DNA of 64,000 nucleotides from Oligoflexia bacterium (GTDB taxonomy: Bacteria > Bdellovibrionota > UBA1018), in NCBI GenBank assembly GCA_903895855.1, contig CAITVN010000191.1, positions 1-64,000 on the forward strand. Reading direction: 5' to 3'. The translations under genes were made by a program, and so were the position numbers. Shown here piece after piece: positions 16,744-25,698 of the stretch (its first letter is position 1; each line of letters begins with the position of its first letter). The notes under the pieces are model-generated. The model saw only the letters and a list, made by a program, of their open reading frames with translations, did not search any database and was not told where the DNA came from.

Positions 16744-17103
16744 CCTGCTCCTCGTAACTATTAGATTAAGCAATCGGTGTGCCGTCGGCAAGTCGAACAG
16801 AAATCTTTAATTTATTTCAGCACCAATTGTGACGTCATCGTTCTGACAGCGAGACAACGGCTGAAATTGTCTAGGGAAAAAAATTCCAGATTGTGATTTT
16901 CAGAAAAAAAAGTCCTTGGAAATCGTGCGTTAGCTCATTTTTTTTATGTCTGAAAACCGGCAGCACTAGGCACATTTCACCCTATTACCGGCAAGAAACT
17001 CCATCAGGTAGACACATTTTGCCTAGATTTTCACACCGCATTTGTGCGATCTCTTAATCACTACTTTAGACTCAATTCACCTCATGCGAAATGGAGCTCG
17101 ACC
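16744..17103. other. Divergent intergenic region flgF / folD
   Basis: About 360 bp separate the flagellar operon (-) from folD (+). It is AT-rich with A-tracts around 16880-16930 and a TGACGTCA palindrome at 16830-16837. Beyond the sigma-28 candidate next to flgF I see no coding frame with a ribosome site, no RNA gene and no convincing sigma-70 boxes for folD. A TGGAG Shine-Dalgarno for folD is at 17092-17096. Confidence 0.5.
16782..16809 (-). promoter_or_regulatory. Candidate sigma-28 (FliA) promoter for the flgF operon
   Basis: Reading the minus strand, TAAAGATT (16809-16802) is followed after 12 nt by GCCGACGG (16789-16782), about 38 nt before the flgF start. This resembles the FliA consensus TAAAGTTT-N11-GCCGATAA with a one-base-longer spacer. 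It would fit the presence of FlgM in the same operon. The match is partial, so this is tentative. Confidence 0.3.
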
Positions 17104-17994
17104 ATGTTCACAAAATCTTCACAAAGTGACCCATCCTCTGGCGAACCGGTTTTGCTTTCTGCAAAGCCAGTTATATTGGCTCGCACAGCTGCTCTTGTAG
17201 AAAAAGTGAAAAACTTTTCTACCTGCTTTGGGCGTGTTCCCAAGCTCGCTGTCGTATTGGTAGGAAATGATCCTGCGAGCCTGATCTACACCACTCGCAA
17301 GACCGAAGCCTGTAACCGCGCCGGAATTTCTCACGTCACCCATCAGCTCACCGAAGAGAGTGATCCCTCTCGACTTAAAGACCTCCTTGACTCGCTCAAT
17401 GACGACACATCGGTCGATGGAATATTAGTGCAAAGACCGCTACCCAATCAATTTAGAGAAAAAGACGTTTTAATGTGGGTCGAACCCAGTAAAGATGTCG
17501 ACGCCTTTCACCCTCAATCGGTTGGCTCATTAACACTAGGGTTACCCTGCTTCACCCCTTGTACGCCAGGGGGTATCATGACGCTTCTCGATCATTACCA
17601 AATCAACTACAAAAACCGTGTCGCTTGCGTGGTTGGGCGCAGTAACATCGTTGGGCGGCCAATGGCACAACTACTCATTCAAAACAACGCAACCGTGATT
17701 CAGTGTCATTCAAAGTCGCTACCGCTCGAACGATTCACCCGTGAGGCAGATATTCTCATTGTCGCTGCCGGGAGACCACACCTCATCAATCAAACTCATG
17801 TTCGACCCGGAGCTGTAGTCGTCGACGTTGGCATTCATCGAACTCTCGATGGTAAAATTTGTGGCGATGTCGACTTTGGCGAGGTCTCAAAAATAGCGTC
17901 TGCTATCACACCAGTACCAGGAGGAGTTGGACCCATGACAATCATGACACTTCTCGAAAATACTCTACTCGCCGCCACAAGGCATCAACAGTGA
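17104..17994 (+). CDS. folD: Bifunctional methylenetetrahydrofolate dehydrogenase / cyclohydrolase FolD
   Basis: FolD interconverts 5,10-methylene-THF, methenyl-THF and 10-formyl-THF in the cytoplasm. The protein (~296 residues from the ATG at 17104) shows YTTRKTEAC with the catalytic Tyr-xxx-Lys, the DGILVQRPLP folate signature, PCTPGGIM, the NADP-binding GRSNIVGRPMA and the end signature PVPGGVGPMTIMTLLENT. I prefer 17104 because of the TGGAG Shine-Dalgarno; the frame extends to 17044. It heads a one-carbon cluster with gcvT and gcvH, whose reaction produces the methylene-THF it uses. Confidence 0.96.
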   Translation: MFTKSSQSDPSSGEPVLLSAKPVILARTAALVEKVKNFSTCFGRVPKLAVVLVGNDPASLIYTTRKTEACNRAGISHVTHQLTEESDPSRLKDLLDSLNDDTSVDGILVQRPLPNQFREKDVLMWVEPSKDVDAFHPQSVGSLTLGLPCFTPCTPGGIMTLLDHYQINYKNRVACVVGRSNIVGRPMAQLLIQNNATVIQCHSKSLPLERFTREADILIVAAGRPHLINQTHVRPGAVVVDVGIHRTLDGKICGDVDFGEVSKIASAITPVPGGVGPMTIMTLLENTLLAATRHQQ

Positions 17995-18062
17995 GAGTTT
18001 TAAGCTAAGACGTAGGCATTTGGTTGCTCTTGGGGGCGTTTCAGAGTAGTACTTTTAGCACT

Positions 18063-19178
18063 ATGTCGAAAAGAACCCCTTTGTTTGAAGAGCACAAAAA
18101 ACTCAATGGTCGAATTGTTGATTTTGGTGGCTGGGAGCTTCCAGTTCAGTACACCGGAGTGATCGATGAGCATGTCGCGTGCCGAACCGCCTGCGGATTG
18201 TTTGATGTCAGTCACATGGGCGAATTTTTTGTCGATGGTCCCGGCAGCGTTGACTTTGTCAATTTTCTCGTCACCAATGACGTTTCAAAAATTTCAGTTC
18301 TTCAAGCTCAATACACTGTCATGTGTTTTGAAACGGGCGGCATTGTTGACGACCTTGTTATTTACAAGCGCGGCCCAGAGAAAATTTTGCTCGTGGTGAA
18401 TGCAGCAAACATTGATAAAGATTTTGCCTGGGTCTCAAAGCAACTTGAAGCGAACCGTTCAAAATTTCCAAATGTTAAGCTCAGTAACGAAAGTGCACGT
18501 TACTCACAAATTGCGGTGCAAGGCCCAAGGGCAGCAGAGATTGTACAAAAACTCACAAAAGCAAACTTATCAGAAGTAAAAACTTATTGGTTCTGTGAGT
18601 CGACCGTTCTCGATTCGATTCCTGCTATCATCGCTCGCACTGGTTATACCGGCGAAGATGGTTTTGAAATTTATGCTGCCTGGGATGCCGCCCCACAGAT
18701 TTGGCGCGCTCTCTTGGAAGTGGGTACCCCTCTCGGGATGAAACCTTGTGGATTAGGTGCTCGCGACACCCTTCGCCTTGAAATGAAATACCCGCTTTAT
18801 GGCCACGAACTCTCTGACACAACTAACCCCCTTGAAGCCGGTTTGGGTTGGGTCGTTAAGCTTGATAAGCCAGATTTTATCGGAAAATCTGCTCTCGTTG
18901 AGAACAAGGCGAAGGGCTTTTCTCGAGCCCTGGTTGGAATTAAACTCATCGAACGTGGAATTCCACGCCAAGGTTATCCGGTTAAATCCGCAGACGGAAT
19001 CGCGATTGGCGAGCTCACCAGCGGAACACAAAGCCCTTCACTTAAAGAGCCGATAGGCATCGCGTATATCAAAACCGCTAACGCAAGTGTCGGCTCAATA
19101 GTGGGCGTTGAAATCCGTGGCCAAATTGTCAAGGCTGAGGTCGTGAAGACACCTTTTTACCAAAAGAAAAAACCGTAG
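18063..19178 (+). CDS. gcvT: Glycine cleavage system T protein (aminomethyltransferase)
   Basis: GcvT transfers the methylene group from the lipoyl arm of H protein to tetrahydrofolate, releasing ammonia. The protein (~371 residues from ATG 18063) has HKKLNGRIVDFGGWELPVQY near the N-terminus, DVSHMGEF, ARTGYTGEDGFEIY and GARDTLRLEMKYPLYGHEL, all typical. The conserved Asp of the folate site lies in the YTGEDG region. A TTG 39 nt upstream is open but not needed. gcvH follows after 35 nt. Confidence 0.96.
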   Translation: MSKRTPLFEEHKKLNGRIVDFGGWELPVQYTGVIDEHVACRTACGLFDVSHMGEFFVDGPGSVDFVNFLVTNDVSKISVLQAQYTVMCFETGGIVDDLVIYKRGPEKILLVVNAANIDKDFAWVSKQLEANRSKFPNVKLSNESARYSQIAVQGPRAAEIVQKLTKANLSEVKTYWFCESTVLDSIPAIIARTGYTGEDGFEIYAAWDAAPQIWRALLEVGTPLGMKPCGLGARDTLRLEMKYPLYGHELSDTTNPLEAGLGWVVKLDKPDFIGKSALVENKAKGFSRALVGIKLIERGIPRQGYPVKSADGIAIGELTSGTQSPSLKEPIGIAYIKTANASVGSIVGVEIRGQIVKAEVVKTPFYQKKKP

Positions 19179-19213
19179 TGAACCAGAGTAATGAATCAGA
19201 ATAGGAGAAATAA

Positions 19214-19591
19214 ATGAACGTACCAAGCGAACTCAAATACACGAAAGACCACGAATGGGCACAGAAAGATGGCGCGAAAATAACGATCGGTATTACTGAT
19301 CACGCTCAAAGTGCTTTAGGCGATGTTGTTTTTGTTGACCTGCCGGCCGTTGGTCGCGACCTACGCTCAGGTGAGACCTTTGGCACTGTCGAGAGCATCA
19401 AGGCTGTTTCAGATTTGTTTTCACCACTTGCCGGCAAGGTGGTTGCTGTGAACAGTGAGCTGGGTGACGACGCTTCAGTGGTTAACAAAGACCCCTACAA
19501 GCGTGGTTGGATGATTAAGATTGAACCGAGCGACGCAACCGCTTTTGAAAAACTGCTAGATTCTGCGGCCTACCAATCCCTTTTGAAATAA
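19214..19591 (+). CDS. gcvH: Glycine cleavage system H protein (lipoyl carrier)
   Basis: This 125-residue lipoyl carrier shuttles the aminomethyl group between P and T proteins. The lipoylation site is Lys63 in GTVESIKAVSDLFSP, preceded by KDHEWA near the N-terminus. A ribosome site AGGAGA lies 5-10 nt upstream of the ATG. It ends nine nt before the stop of the convergent repeat-rich gene. Confidence 0.97.
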   Translation: MNVPSELKYTKDHEWAQKDGAKITIGITDHAQSALGDVVFVDLPAVGRDLRSGETFGTVESIKAVSDLFSPLAGKVVAVNSELGDDASVVNKDPYKRGWMIKIEPSDATAFEKLLDSAAYQSLLK

Positions 19592-19600
19592 CACCGTCAC

Positions 19601-21130
19601 TCACCTTCCTGGCGCTAGAACCTGAATGGGAGCAGTAATCATTGGCACACTGGGTGCCGACCTAGTTGCGGCCGCTGGGGCGAGAACGGGTGCAGCCGGG
19701 GTGCTCGTTGCCAAGGTTCTCGCGGTAGTCGCAGAAACCGCAGATGTTACGGTAGGCACCGAAACGCGCGCAGCAGCAACTGGCTGAGCAATCGCTGTGC
19801 GAGTCACGCTCACTGGTGCGGCAGCAACTGGCTGAGCAATCGCTGTGCGAGTCACGCTCACTGGTGCAGCAGCAACCGGCTGAGCAATCGCTGTGCGAGT
19901 CACCGTCACTGGTGCGGCAGCAACTGACTGAGTTGTCGTCGGCGATGAACTGGTGATGGCGCCGCTAACAACCGAAACAGAACTCGCCGGCATTTGAACG
20001 CTACTGACCGCTCCTCGGCCAACATGACTCGAACTGGTTGAACCAATAGCCGCAGGGGTAGACTGCAGTGGTGAAACCGATTTGTCAGGGGCTTGACTAT
20101 TGGTGTTCTGAACAGCACTCGCCTGCTGAACAACTGCCGTGCCCGAATGACTCGACTTCTCTGGTTTAGATCCACCCGAAGTCAAGATCTCTGCCTCATT
20201 TTGCTCATCTTTTGAATAGCCCCCGGGCTTAGAAAATCCGCCACTATTCTTGATGGCCCCATTTTTTTTCAGATGCTTGAATGAACTTGAAACCGATTTG
20301 AACGGTTCAATCGGAAGGTCTCGCACCTCAGGTGGTGCGACCAAAAGCCCACTTTTGGCTACCTTTTCTGGGTTACCCCAAACTTTTTGGGCGACCCTCT
20401 TGTTATTTTTCACGATGTTTTTGAGTAGTACCTTATCAAGCACTTTCTGAATCGTCTCGTCGTTGCGGCACTCTTCAAGTGAATAATTTGACTGACTTAA
20501 GTCACTTGAATGCGGAAAGTGAAGTTCGCCACCATTCAACACCAAACACTTTGCCAAACAAGAAACTCTGAGACTCACATTGAGTGGGTTTGTCTCAAAC
20601 TCGCTTTGAACGGGGGCACCGCCCGAGGTTGAAGGTGGGGCTTTGCATTTTCCGCCAAGAATCAAAGTGAAATCAATTTTTTCTGAATCACTCTTGCCAA
20701 CGCAGCTGCGATCTCGAATTTTATCCCAATCAATCAAAGAGACGCTAATGCCATCTACCTCTACTTTGAATCCCGAGGCCCCTTCAACCGTTTTAATTTG
20801 GCTACCACTAAAACCGACAGCGCCCAGTTTGTTTCCGGCTCCGTCGGCTATCTTCAAAGAAACACTTTCAGTGGTCACTAACTGTTGATCGTAATTCGGA
20901 CAATTTGAACTCAAATTCAACTTCGAGAAAAAAACATCGCCGCTCTGATCTACCTTCAAAAGTTCTTTGTAATTGTCGACTACCTCAAGAACGTTTCCCT
21001 GATTTTTAATGATAGAACCCGAAAAGTCCCGAGAGTTTCCGCCAGAGTCGGTAATTTTTAAGTCACTGGCGTGGGCTCTGACGGTTGACAGTAAAACCCA
21101 GAACAGTACAAACAAGCTCATTTTCTTCAC
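19601..21130 (-). CDS. Exported protein with Ala/Pro/Thr/Ser-rich repeat tail, unknown function
   Basis: I do not recognise a family. I place the start at GTG 21130 (Shine-Dalgarno GAGGGG just upstream), giving a signal peptide KKMSLFVLFWVLLSTVRAHA; the open frame reaches 21223. The N-terminal ~200 residues look like a beta-rich secreted domain with several Cys residues. The C-terminal ~200 residues are low-complexity, with three to four copies of a 16-residue unit (AAPVSVTRTAIAQPVA). The protein probably sits in the periplasm or on the surface. It follows gcvP on the same strand after a 56-nt gap. Confidence 0.7.
   Translation of the reverse strand: MKKMSLFVLFWVLLSTVRAHASDLKITDSGGNSRDFSGSIIKNQGNVLEVVDNYKELLKVDQSGDVFFSKLNLSSNCPNYDQQLVTTESVSLKIADGAGNKLGAVGFSGSQIKTVEGASGFKVEVDGISVSLIDWDKIRDRSCVGKSDSEKIDFTLILGGKCKAPPSTSGGAPVQSEFETNPLNVSLRVSCLAKCLVLNGGELHFPHSSDLSQSNYSLEECRNDETIQKVLDKVLLKNIVKNNKRVAQKVWGNPEKVAKSGLLVAPPEVRDLPIEPFKSVSSSFKHLKKNGAIKNSGGFSKPGGYSKDEQNEAEILTSGGSKPEKSSHSGTAVVQQASAVQNTNSQAPDKSVSPLQSTPAAIGSTSSSHVGRGAVSSVQMPASSVSVVSGAITSSSPTTTQSVAAAPVTVTRTAIAQPVAAAPVSVTRTAIAQPVAAAPVSVTRTAIAQPVAAARVSVPTVTSAVSATTARTLATSTPAAPVLAPAAATRSAPSVPMITAPIQVLAPGR
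19773..19924 (-). repeat. 48-bp tandem repeat in the exported protein gene
   Basis: Slightly more than three 48-bp units with a few substitutions begin near 19773, 19821 and 19869, each encoding 16 residues (AAPVSVTRTAIAQPVA in the protein sense). Copies 1 and 2 are almost identical at DNA level, which indicates recent duplication or ongoing homogenisation. Confidence 0.85.
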
Positions 21131-21186
21131 GGTAGACCCCTCACAAATAACGAGTCTACACCGAAGAAAGGTAGCTGTCTGCTGTG

Positions 21187-24087
21187 TCAGCCTTGACTCA
21201 TGTACTCGTCGACCGATGGGCAAGTGCAGATCACATTTCGGTCACCATAAACATTGTCGATTCGAGAAACATGCGGCCAGAACTTGTGGTCTTTAATCCA
21301 CTCCACCGGATAAGCAGCCTGCTCTCTTGTGTACGGTCGATCCCAGTTCGACGACATCACTTGTGATGCCGTGTGGGGTGCGCGCTTCAAGGGATTATTC
21401 AACTTATCTGATTTTCCAGAAGCAATGGCATCAATCTCTCCCTTAATAGCAACCATCGCACTGCAGAACCGATCGATCTCTTCTTTCGACTCGCTCTCGG
21501 TCGGCTCAATCATCATAGTGCCCGGCACCGGAAACGAAACCGTAGGAGCATGAAATCCGAAGTCCATCAGACGTTTCGCAACATCTTCAACTTCGATGCC
21601 CGTTGCTGATTTAATTGGCCTAAAATCAAGGATACATTCATGCGCCACCCGTCCAAAAGAACCTCGGTAGAGAACCGGAAAATGGGGATGAAGTTTTTCA
21701 GCCATGTAATTCGCATTTAAGATTGCGACTGCTGTCGCACGCTTCAAGCCCTCGGCTCCCATCATTCTGATGTAGGCATACGAAATCGGCAAAATTGAAG
21801 CACTTCCCCAGGGGGCTGCAGACACAGCGCTCGTCGCCTGCGCGTGGGTATTTGAACTCACTACCGCATGATTAGGCAAGAACGGAGCTAAGTGCTTAGC
21901 CACCCCAATCGGACCCATTCCTGGGCCCCCGCCGCCATGAGGAATGGCAAACGTTTTGTGTAAATTCAAATGGCAAACGTCAGCTCCAATTTCTCCTGGG
22001 CGACAAAAGCCCACCTGAGCGTTGAGATTTGCTCCATCCATATAAACTTGTGCGCCAACCGAATGAATCAACTCACAAACTTCCTTGATCGATTCTTCAA
22101 ATACACCGTGGGTTGACGGATATGTGACCATGAATGCAGAAACTGATTTTCCGAATTCGGCCAACTTAACCTTCAAGTCGCTCACGTTAATATTGCCCTT
22201 GTCGTCGCACGCAACTACGACCACTTTCATGCCGGCCATTGCCGCACTCGCTGGGTTAGTTCCGTGTGCGCTCTGCGGAATCAAGCAAACATCTCGATTC
22301 TTTTCACCACGAGACAAATGATACGCACGAATAGTCAAAAGGCCGGCGTACTCACCTTGTGATCCAGCATTTGGCTGCAAAGAAATCGCAGAAAATCCCG
22401 TAATTTCAGCCAAAAGCGCCTCAAGCCGTTTAAACAAAAACTGATACCCCTCGGCGTGGGCCAACGGAGCAAACGGATGAAGCTGCGCAAACTCGGGCCA
22501 ACTAATGGGCAACATCTCAGCCGCCGCATTGAGTTTCATCGTACAAGATCCCAAAGAAATCATCGAGTGGGTCAACGAAAGGTCTCTTGACTCAAGCCTT
22601 CGTACATAGCGCTGCATCTCAGTCTCTGATCGGTACTTGTTAAAAACGCTGTGGGTTAGAAATCGCGATGTGCGAGCCTGTGATCCAAAACCAACCTGCC
22701 CGACGCTAGACGAACGACTCGCCTTAGCTGATGGAGCAAAAACTTCAATCAAAGAAACCAGATCGCTTTGAGTTGAGAGTTCATCAAATGAGACTCCGAC
22801 GGTTCTCGAGTCAACCCAACGAACCAGCATATTCTTTGCCTGAAGTGATTTCTGAATTTCAGCTACGCGACCCTCGGCAACCTTGAATGTGATGGTATCA
22901 AAAAACGATTGACCAACCACTTCAATCCCAGCGCTCTTCAGTGCAGCATTGAACTCATTCGCAAACCCATTCACCCGTCGAGCAATCGCAGTCAATCCCT
23001 CTGCGCCGTGATAGACTGCGTACATGCTAGCCAGAATTGCGAGCAAAACCTGCGACGTACAAATGTTGCTGGTTGCCTTGTCCCTGCGAATGTGTTGTTC
23101 ACGCGTCTGCAAAGCGAGTCGATAGCCGTTCTTACCTTCAGTATCTTTTGAAACACCGATCAAACGGCCGGGCATTTGGCGCTTGAACTCATCGCGCGTC
23201 GCCATATAAGCGGCATGAGGCCCGCCGTAGCCCATGGGCACTCCAAACCGCTGTGCGCTACCAATTGCGATGTCAGCACCCCACTCGCCTGGTGGTTTCA
23301 ACAATGTCAGTGCTAACAAATCAGCTGCCACAATGATCTTAGCCCCCGCTGATTTTTTTTCTTGAACTAGTGCTGAATAATCTTCAACAACGCCCTCGGT
23401 ATCAGGGTACTGTAGCAAATAGCCAAAACAGCCGGTAACGGCCTTTGCATCTTTTACCTTTCCTTCAATGACTGAAATACCTAGCGGCTCTGCTCTAGTT
23501 TTCACTACCGACTTTGTTTGCGGATGGCATTTGTCTGATATCCAAAAAGCCTTGAGCTCGCCCTTTCCGGCTAAAGCAAAACTCATGGCCATCGCCTCGG
23601 CGGCCGCAGTGCCTTCATCGAGAAGCGACGCGTTCGCGACCGGTAACGCAGTCATTTCGCAAATTAGGGTTTGAAAATTTAACAACGCCTCAAGTCTACC
23701 TTGCGCGATCTCAGCCTGATAAGGCGTGTACTGCGTATACCACCCTGGGTTTTCTAGAATATTTCTCTGTATCACTGGCGGTAAGAATGTGCCGTAATAT
23801 CCAGCGCCGATAAAAGATTTCGCGACGGTATTCTTAGATGCAATTTCCTTGAGCTCACGCAAAAGACCCAATTCACTCAAGCCGTTGGCGGCGCCTTCTC
23901 CAAGAAATGCAAAATCTAGCGGTTTGGCGTTACGAATTTGCTTCGGAACAGTCTGCCCAATCAGTTCATCGAGTGTTCCAACACCCAAAAACTTGAGCAT
24001 GGATTCGATTTCTGCCGGTTGTGGGCCGATGTGTCTACCTTCAAAGCATCCCGTTTCAAGATTCTGACCAAGATTAGATTTTTCCAT
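21187..24087 (-). CDS. gcvP: Glycine dehydrogenase (decarboxylating), full-length P protein
   Basis: GcvP decarboxylates glycine with pyridoxal phosphate and passes the aminomethyl group to lipoyl-GcvH. This is the single-chain 966-residue form. Seen motifs: the N-terminal RHIGP and [40 protein letters not shown], and the PLP-lysine motif [20 protein letters not shown] (~residue 709). It lies on the strand opposite to gcvT-gcvH and is separated from them by the repeat-rich gene, so it has its own promoter. I looked for a glycine riboswitch upstream and saw none. Confidence 0.97.
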   Translation of the reverse strand: MEKSNLGQNLETGCFEGRHIGPQPAEIESMLKFLGVGTLDELIGQTVPKQIRNAKPLDFAFLGEGAANGLSELGLLRELKEIASKNTVAKSFIGAGYYGTFLPPVIQRNILENPGWYTQYTPYQAEIAQGRLEALLNFQTLICEMTALPVANASLLDEGTAAAEAMAMSFALAGKGELKAFWISDKCHPQTKSVVKTRAEPLGISVIEGKVKDAKAVTGCFGYLLQYPDTEGVVEDYSALVQEKKSAGAKIIVAADLLALTLLKPPGEWGADIAIGSAQRFGVPMGYGGPHAAYMATRDEFKRQMPGRLIGVSKDTEGKNGYRLALQTREQHIRRDKATSNICTSQVLLAILASMYAVYHGAEGLTAIARRVNGFANEFNAALKSAGIEVVGQSFFDTITFKVAEGRVAEIQKSLQAKNMLVRWVDSRTVGVSFDELSTQSDLVSLIEVFAPSAKASRSSSVGQVGFGSQARTSRFLTHSVFNKYRSETEMQRYVRRLESRDLSLTHSMISLGSCTMKLNAAAEMLPISWPEFAQLHPFAPLAHAEGYQFLFKRLEALLAEITGFSAISLQPNAGSQGEYAGLLTIRAYHLSRGEKNRDVCLIPQSAHGTNPASAAMAGMKVVVVACDDKGNINVSDLKVKLAEFGKSVSAFMVTYPSTHGVFEESIKEVCELIHSVGAQVYMDGANLNAQVGFCRPGEIGADVCHLNLHKTFAIPHGGGGPGMGPIGVAKHLAPFLPNHAVVSSNTHAQATSAVSAAPWGSASILPISYAYIRMMGAEGLKRATAVAILNANYMAEKLHPHFPVLYRGSFGRVAHECILDFRPIKSATGIEVEDVAKRLMDFGFHAPTVSFPVPGTMMIEPTESESKEEIDRFCSAMVAIKGEIDAIASGKSDKLNNPLKRAPHTASQVMSSNWDRPYTREQAAYPVEWIKDHKFWPHVSRIDNVYGDRNVICTCPSVDEYMSQG

Positions 24088-24225
24088 ATGCCAACAAACC
24101 TAACAGTTTCGGACGACATTGTGTATTTCGTTTTTTTTCTAAACCCACCAAATTTTGCTTGACCAAATATTTTTACAGAATCACTTGAGAATTTTTTTCA
24201 ATTGAAGTTATCTTCACTTCTCCGA

Positions 24226-24594
24226 ATGAACACAGCAAAGTCAGAAGTATTGCCGTCAACCGTACCACCCACGAACAATAGTGGAGCTAGATCACCATCT
24301 ATGAGCTCATCTGCCACCCCATCCCAACCTGTCGATGACCTTGTTCGGATTTTCAACACCGCGCTCGTGTCGAGTCGCGTTGAAAGTCAAAAAAGTTTTT
24401 CAGAGGAAGTGTTTGCGTTGATGGACTCGCCTGCGTTTCGCTCAATTCTGCACGCCATTAGACAAATGTCGAAAGCTGAAGGCATTTCTGAGGCGCACGC
24501 CGCCGAGAAGATCATCACCACCTTTAGGAAGCTCGACCGACTTTGGGATTCTTATTTGCTCAATGAAGGTGTTTCAAAGGTTCGCGGAAAGTAA
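24226..24594 (+). CDS. Small hypothetical protein
   Basis: The frame runs 122 codons from the ATG at 24226 (a TTG at 24202 is also open). The first ~40 residues are Ser/Pro/Thr-rich and probably disordered. The rest is helical: DDLVRIFNTALVSSRVESQKSFSEEVFALMDSPAFRSILHAIRQMSKAEGI. No signal peptide, membrane segment or recognised motif. It is divergent from gcvP and convergent with the TonB-like gene, 24 nt away. The Shine-Dalgarno is weak. Confidence 0.5.
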   Translation: MNTAKSEVLPSTVPPTNNSGARSPSMSSSATPSQPVDDLVRIFNTALVSSRVESQKSFSEEVFALMDSPAFRSILHAIRQMSKAEGISEAHAAEKIITTFRKLDRLWDSYLLNEGVSKVRGK

Positions 24595-24618
24595 AAACTC
24601 CCTGCGTTGCATCTCGAC

Positions 24619-25533
24619 TTAATTTCTTAAGACAAAATCCCATCGAATTTGAACGTTTCCACTATTGTCGATAATTCCCTTTGGCGGATTTGGAAACGGA
24701 CCCGCCTCATTAAATGCCTTCACCGCCGCGTCATCGAGATCTCTTGTCCCAGACTCAGCTAATACCTGAACCTTAACCACCTCACCCGCTTCACTTAAGG
24801 TAACTAGAGTACTTGTTGTGTAATCCATGTCACTCGCGAGGCGGCGACCCCGACGAAAATACTTCGTCAATTGTTCGCGCAGAGTAGAAGACCAAGCCAA
24901 GTCTAGCCGAGTTCGAATTCGCTCAAAATATCCAAAAAAGACAAACTCCTTGGTATTCAGCACGGTCTTCTCTGATTTTTTCAATCCTTTAACGTACTCG
25001 TGGGTTAACTGATCACCGCTGGCATAAGTTGGGGCTGTCATCTCGTTGCCATTTTCTGGACCGATTTCAACTTGATTTAAGATGTTTTTTGCAACGATGG
25101 GGGCCAACGATAAACCCAACTGACTCAAAATTCTTGAGGCTGGTCCAGTTTGCAATGTCGCGGCCTTTCTTTTCTCTGCAGGCTGAGGCCTAGCCGCCTT
25201 TTCGTTGACGACACTGTTTTCTGTGGCTGTCTCATGCTTTACCACCTGGGTCTGTTCGCCTAAAAATGCGTCTTTTGCGGCTTCCTTAGATTTTTCGACC
25301 AGCTGAGTTCTTTTGACTTCATTCCTAATTCGTTCATCGGTTTTTGATTTCACAGATTTTGGGGCTGACCCAAGCTCAACCTCTACCCAGTTTGAAGCCG
25401 GGTGCGTTTTTTCAAAAACCGAAAAGAGCGTCGAAAGAGATGTCCAGGCCAAGACAACACTCAGGTGAAGCGCAAGAGATGCGCCCAAGAATATCATCTG
25501 CCGACTTGCCCTAAATTCGCTCATTGTCATCAT
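24619..25533 (-). CDS. TonB-family C-terminal domain protein
   Basis: The protein (~304 residues from the Met-Met pair near 25533; the frame extends to 25632) has one N-terminal membrane anchor (FLGASLALHLSVVLAWTSL), a Lys/Glu-rich periplasmic linker and a C-terminal TonB fold (TSTLVTLSEAGEVVKVQVLAESGTRDLDDAAVKAFNEAGPFPNPPKG). TonB/TolA-type proteins transmit inner-membrane energy to the outer membrane. No exbB or exbD is adjacent, so its partner is unknown. It lies downstream of the PBP1A gene on the same strand. Confidence 0.8.
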   Translation of the reverse strand: MMTMSEFRASRQMIFLGASLALHLSVVLAWTSLSTLFSVFEKTHPASNWVEVELGSAPKSVKSKTDERIRNEVKRTQLVEKSKEAAKDAFLGEQTQVVKHETATENSVVNEKAARPQPAEKRKAATLQTGPASRILSQLGLSLAPIVAKNILNQVEIGPENGNEMTAPTYASGDQLTHEYVKGLKKSEKTVLNTKEFVFFGYFERIRTRLDLAWSSTLREQLTKYFRRGRRLASDMDYTTSTLVTLSEAGEVVKVQVLAESGTRDLDDAAVKAFNEAGPFPNPPKGIIDNSGNVQIRWDFVLRN

Positions 25534-25698
25534 CGTCTTGATGCCGAAATTCGCCTTTTTTGCTCGAGTACCCATTCTAGGCACTCGCGCGAGGACGCCC
25601 CCGCACTTAACTATGAAGACAGCAGTTTTCATGCCGACCTCAATCGCCTAAAAATGGCAACTTAAGTGCGTTCAACCTCTGACGCTTTATTTTCGGAA

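Noticed and set aside
18954-18967. CGTGGAATTCCACG palindrome in gcvT
   Set aside because: It resembles half-sites of parS in reverse order but lacks the central CACGTG. It lies in conserved coding sequence and is best explained by chance.
24088-24225. Possible glycine riboswitch upstream of gcvP
   Set aside because: No conserved riboswitch core sequences or paired stems were visible in the short AT-rich gap.
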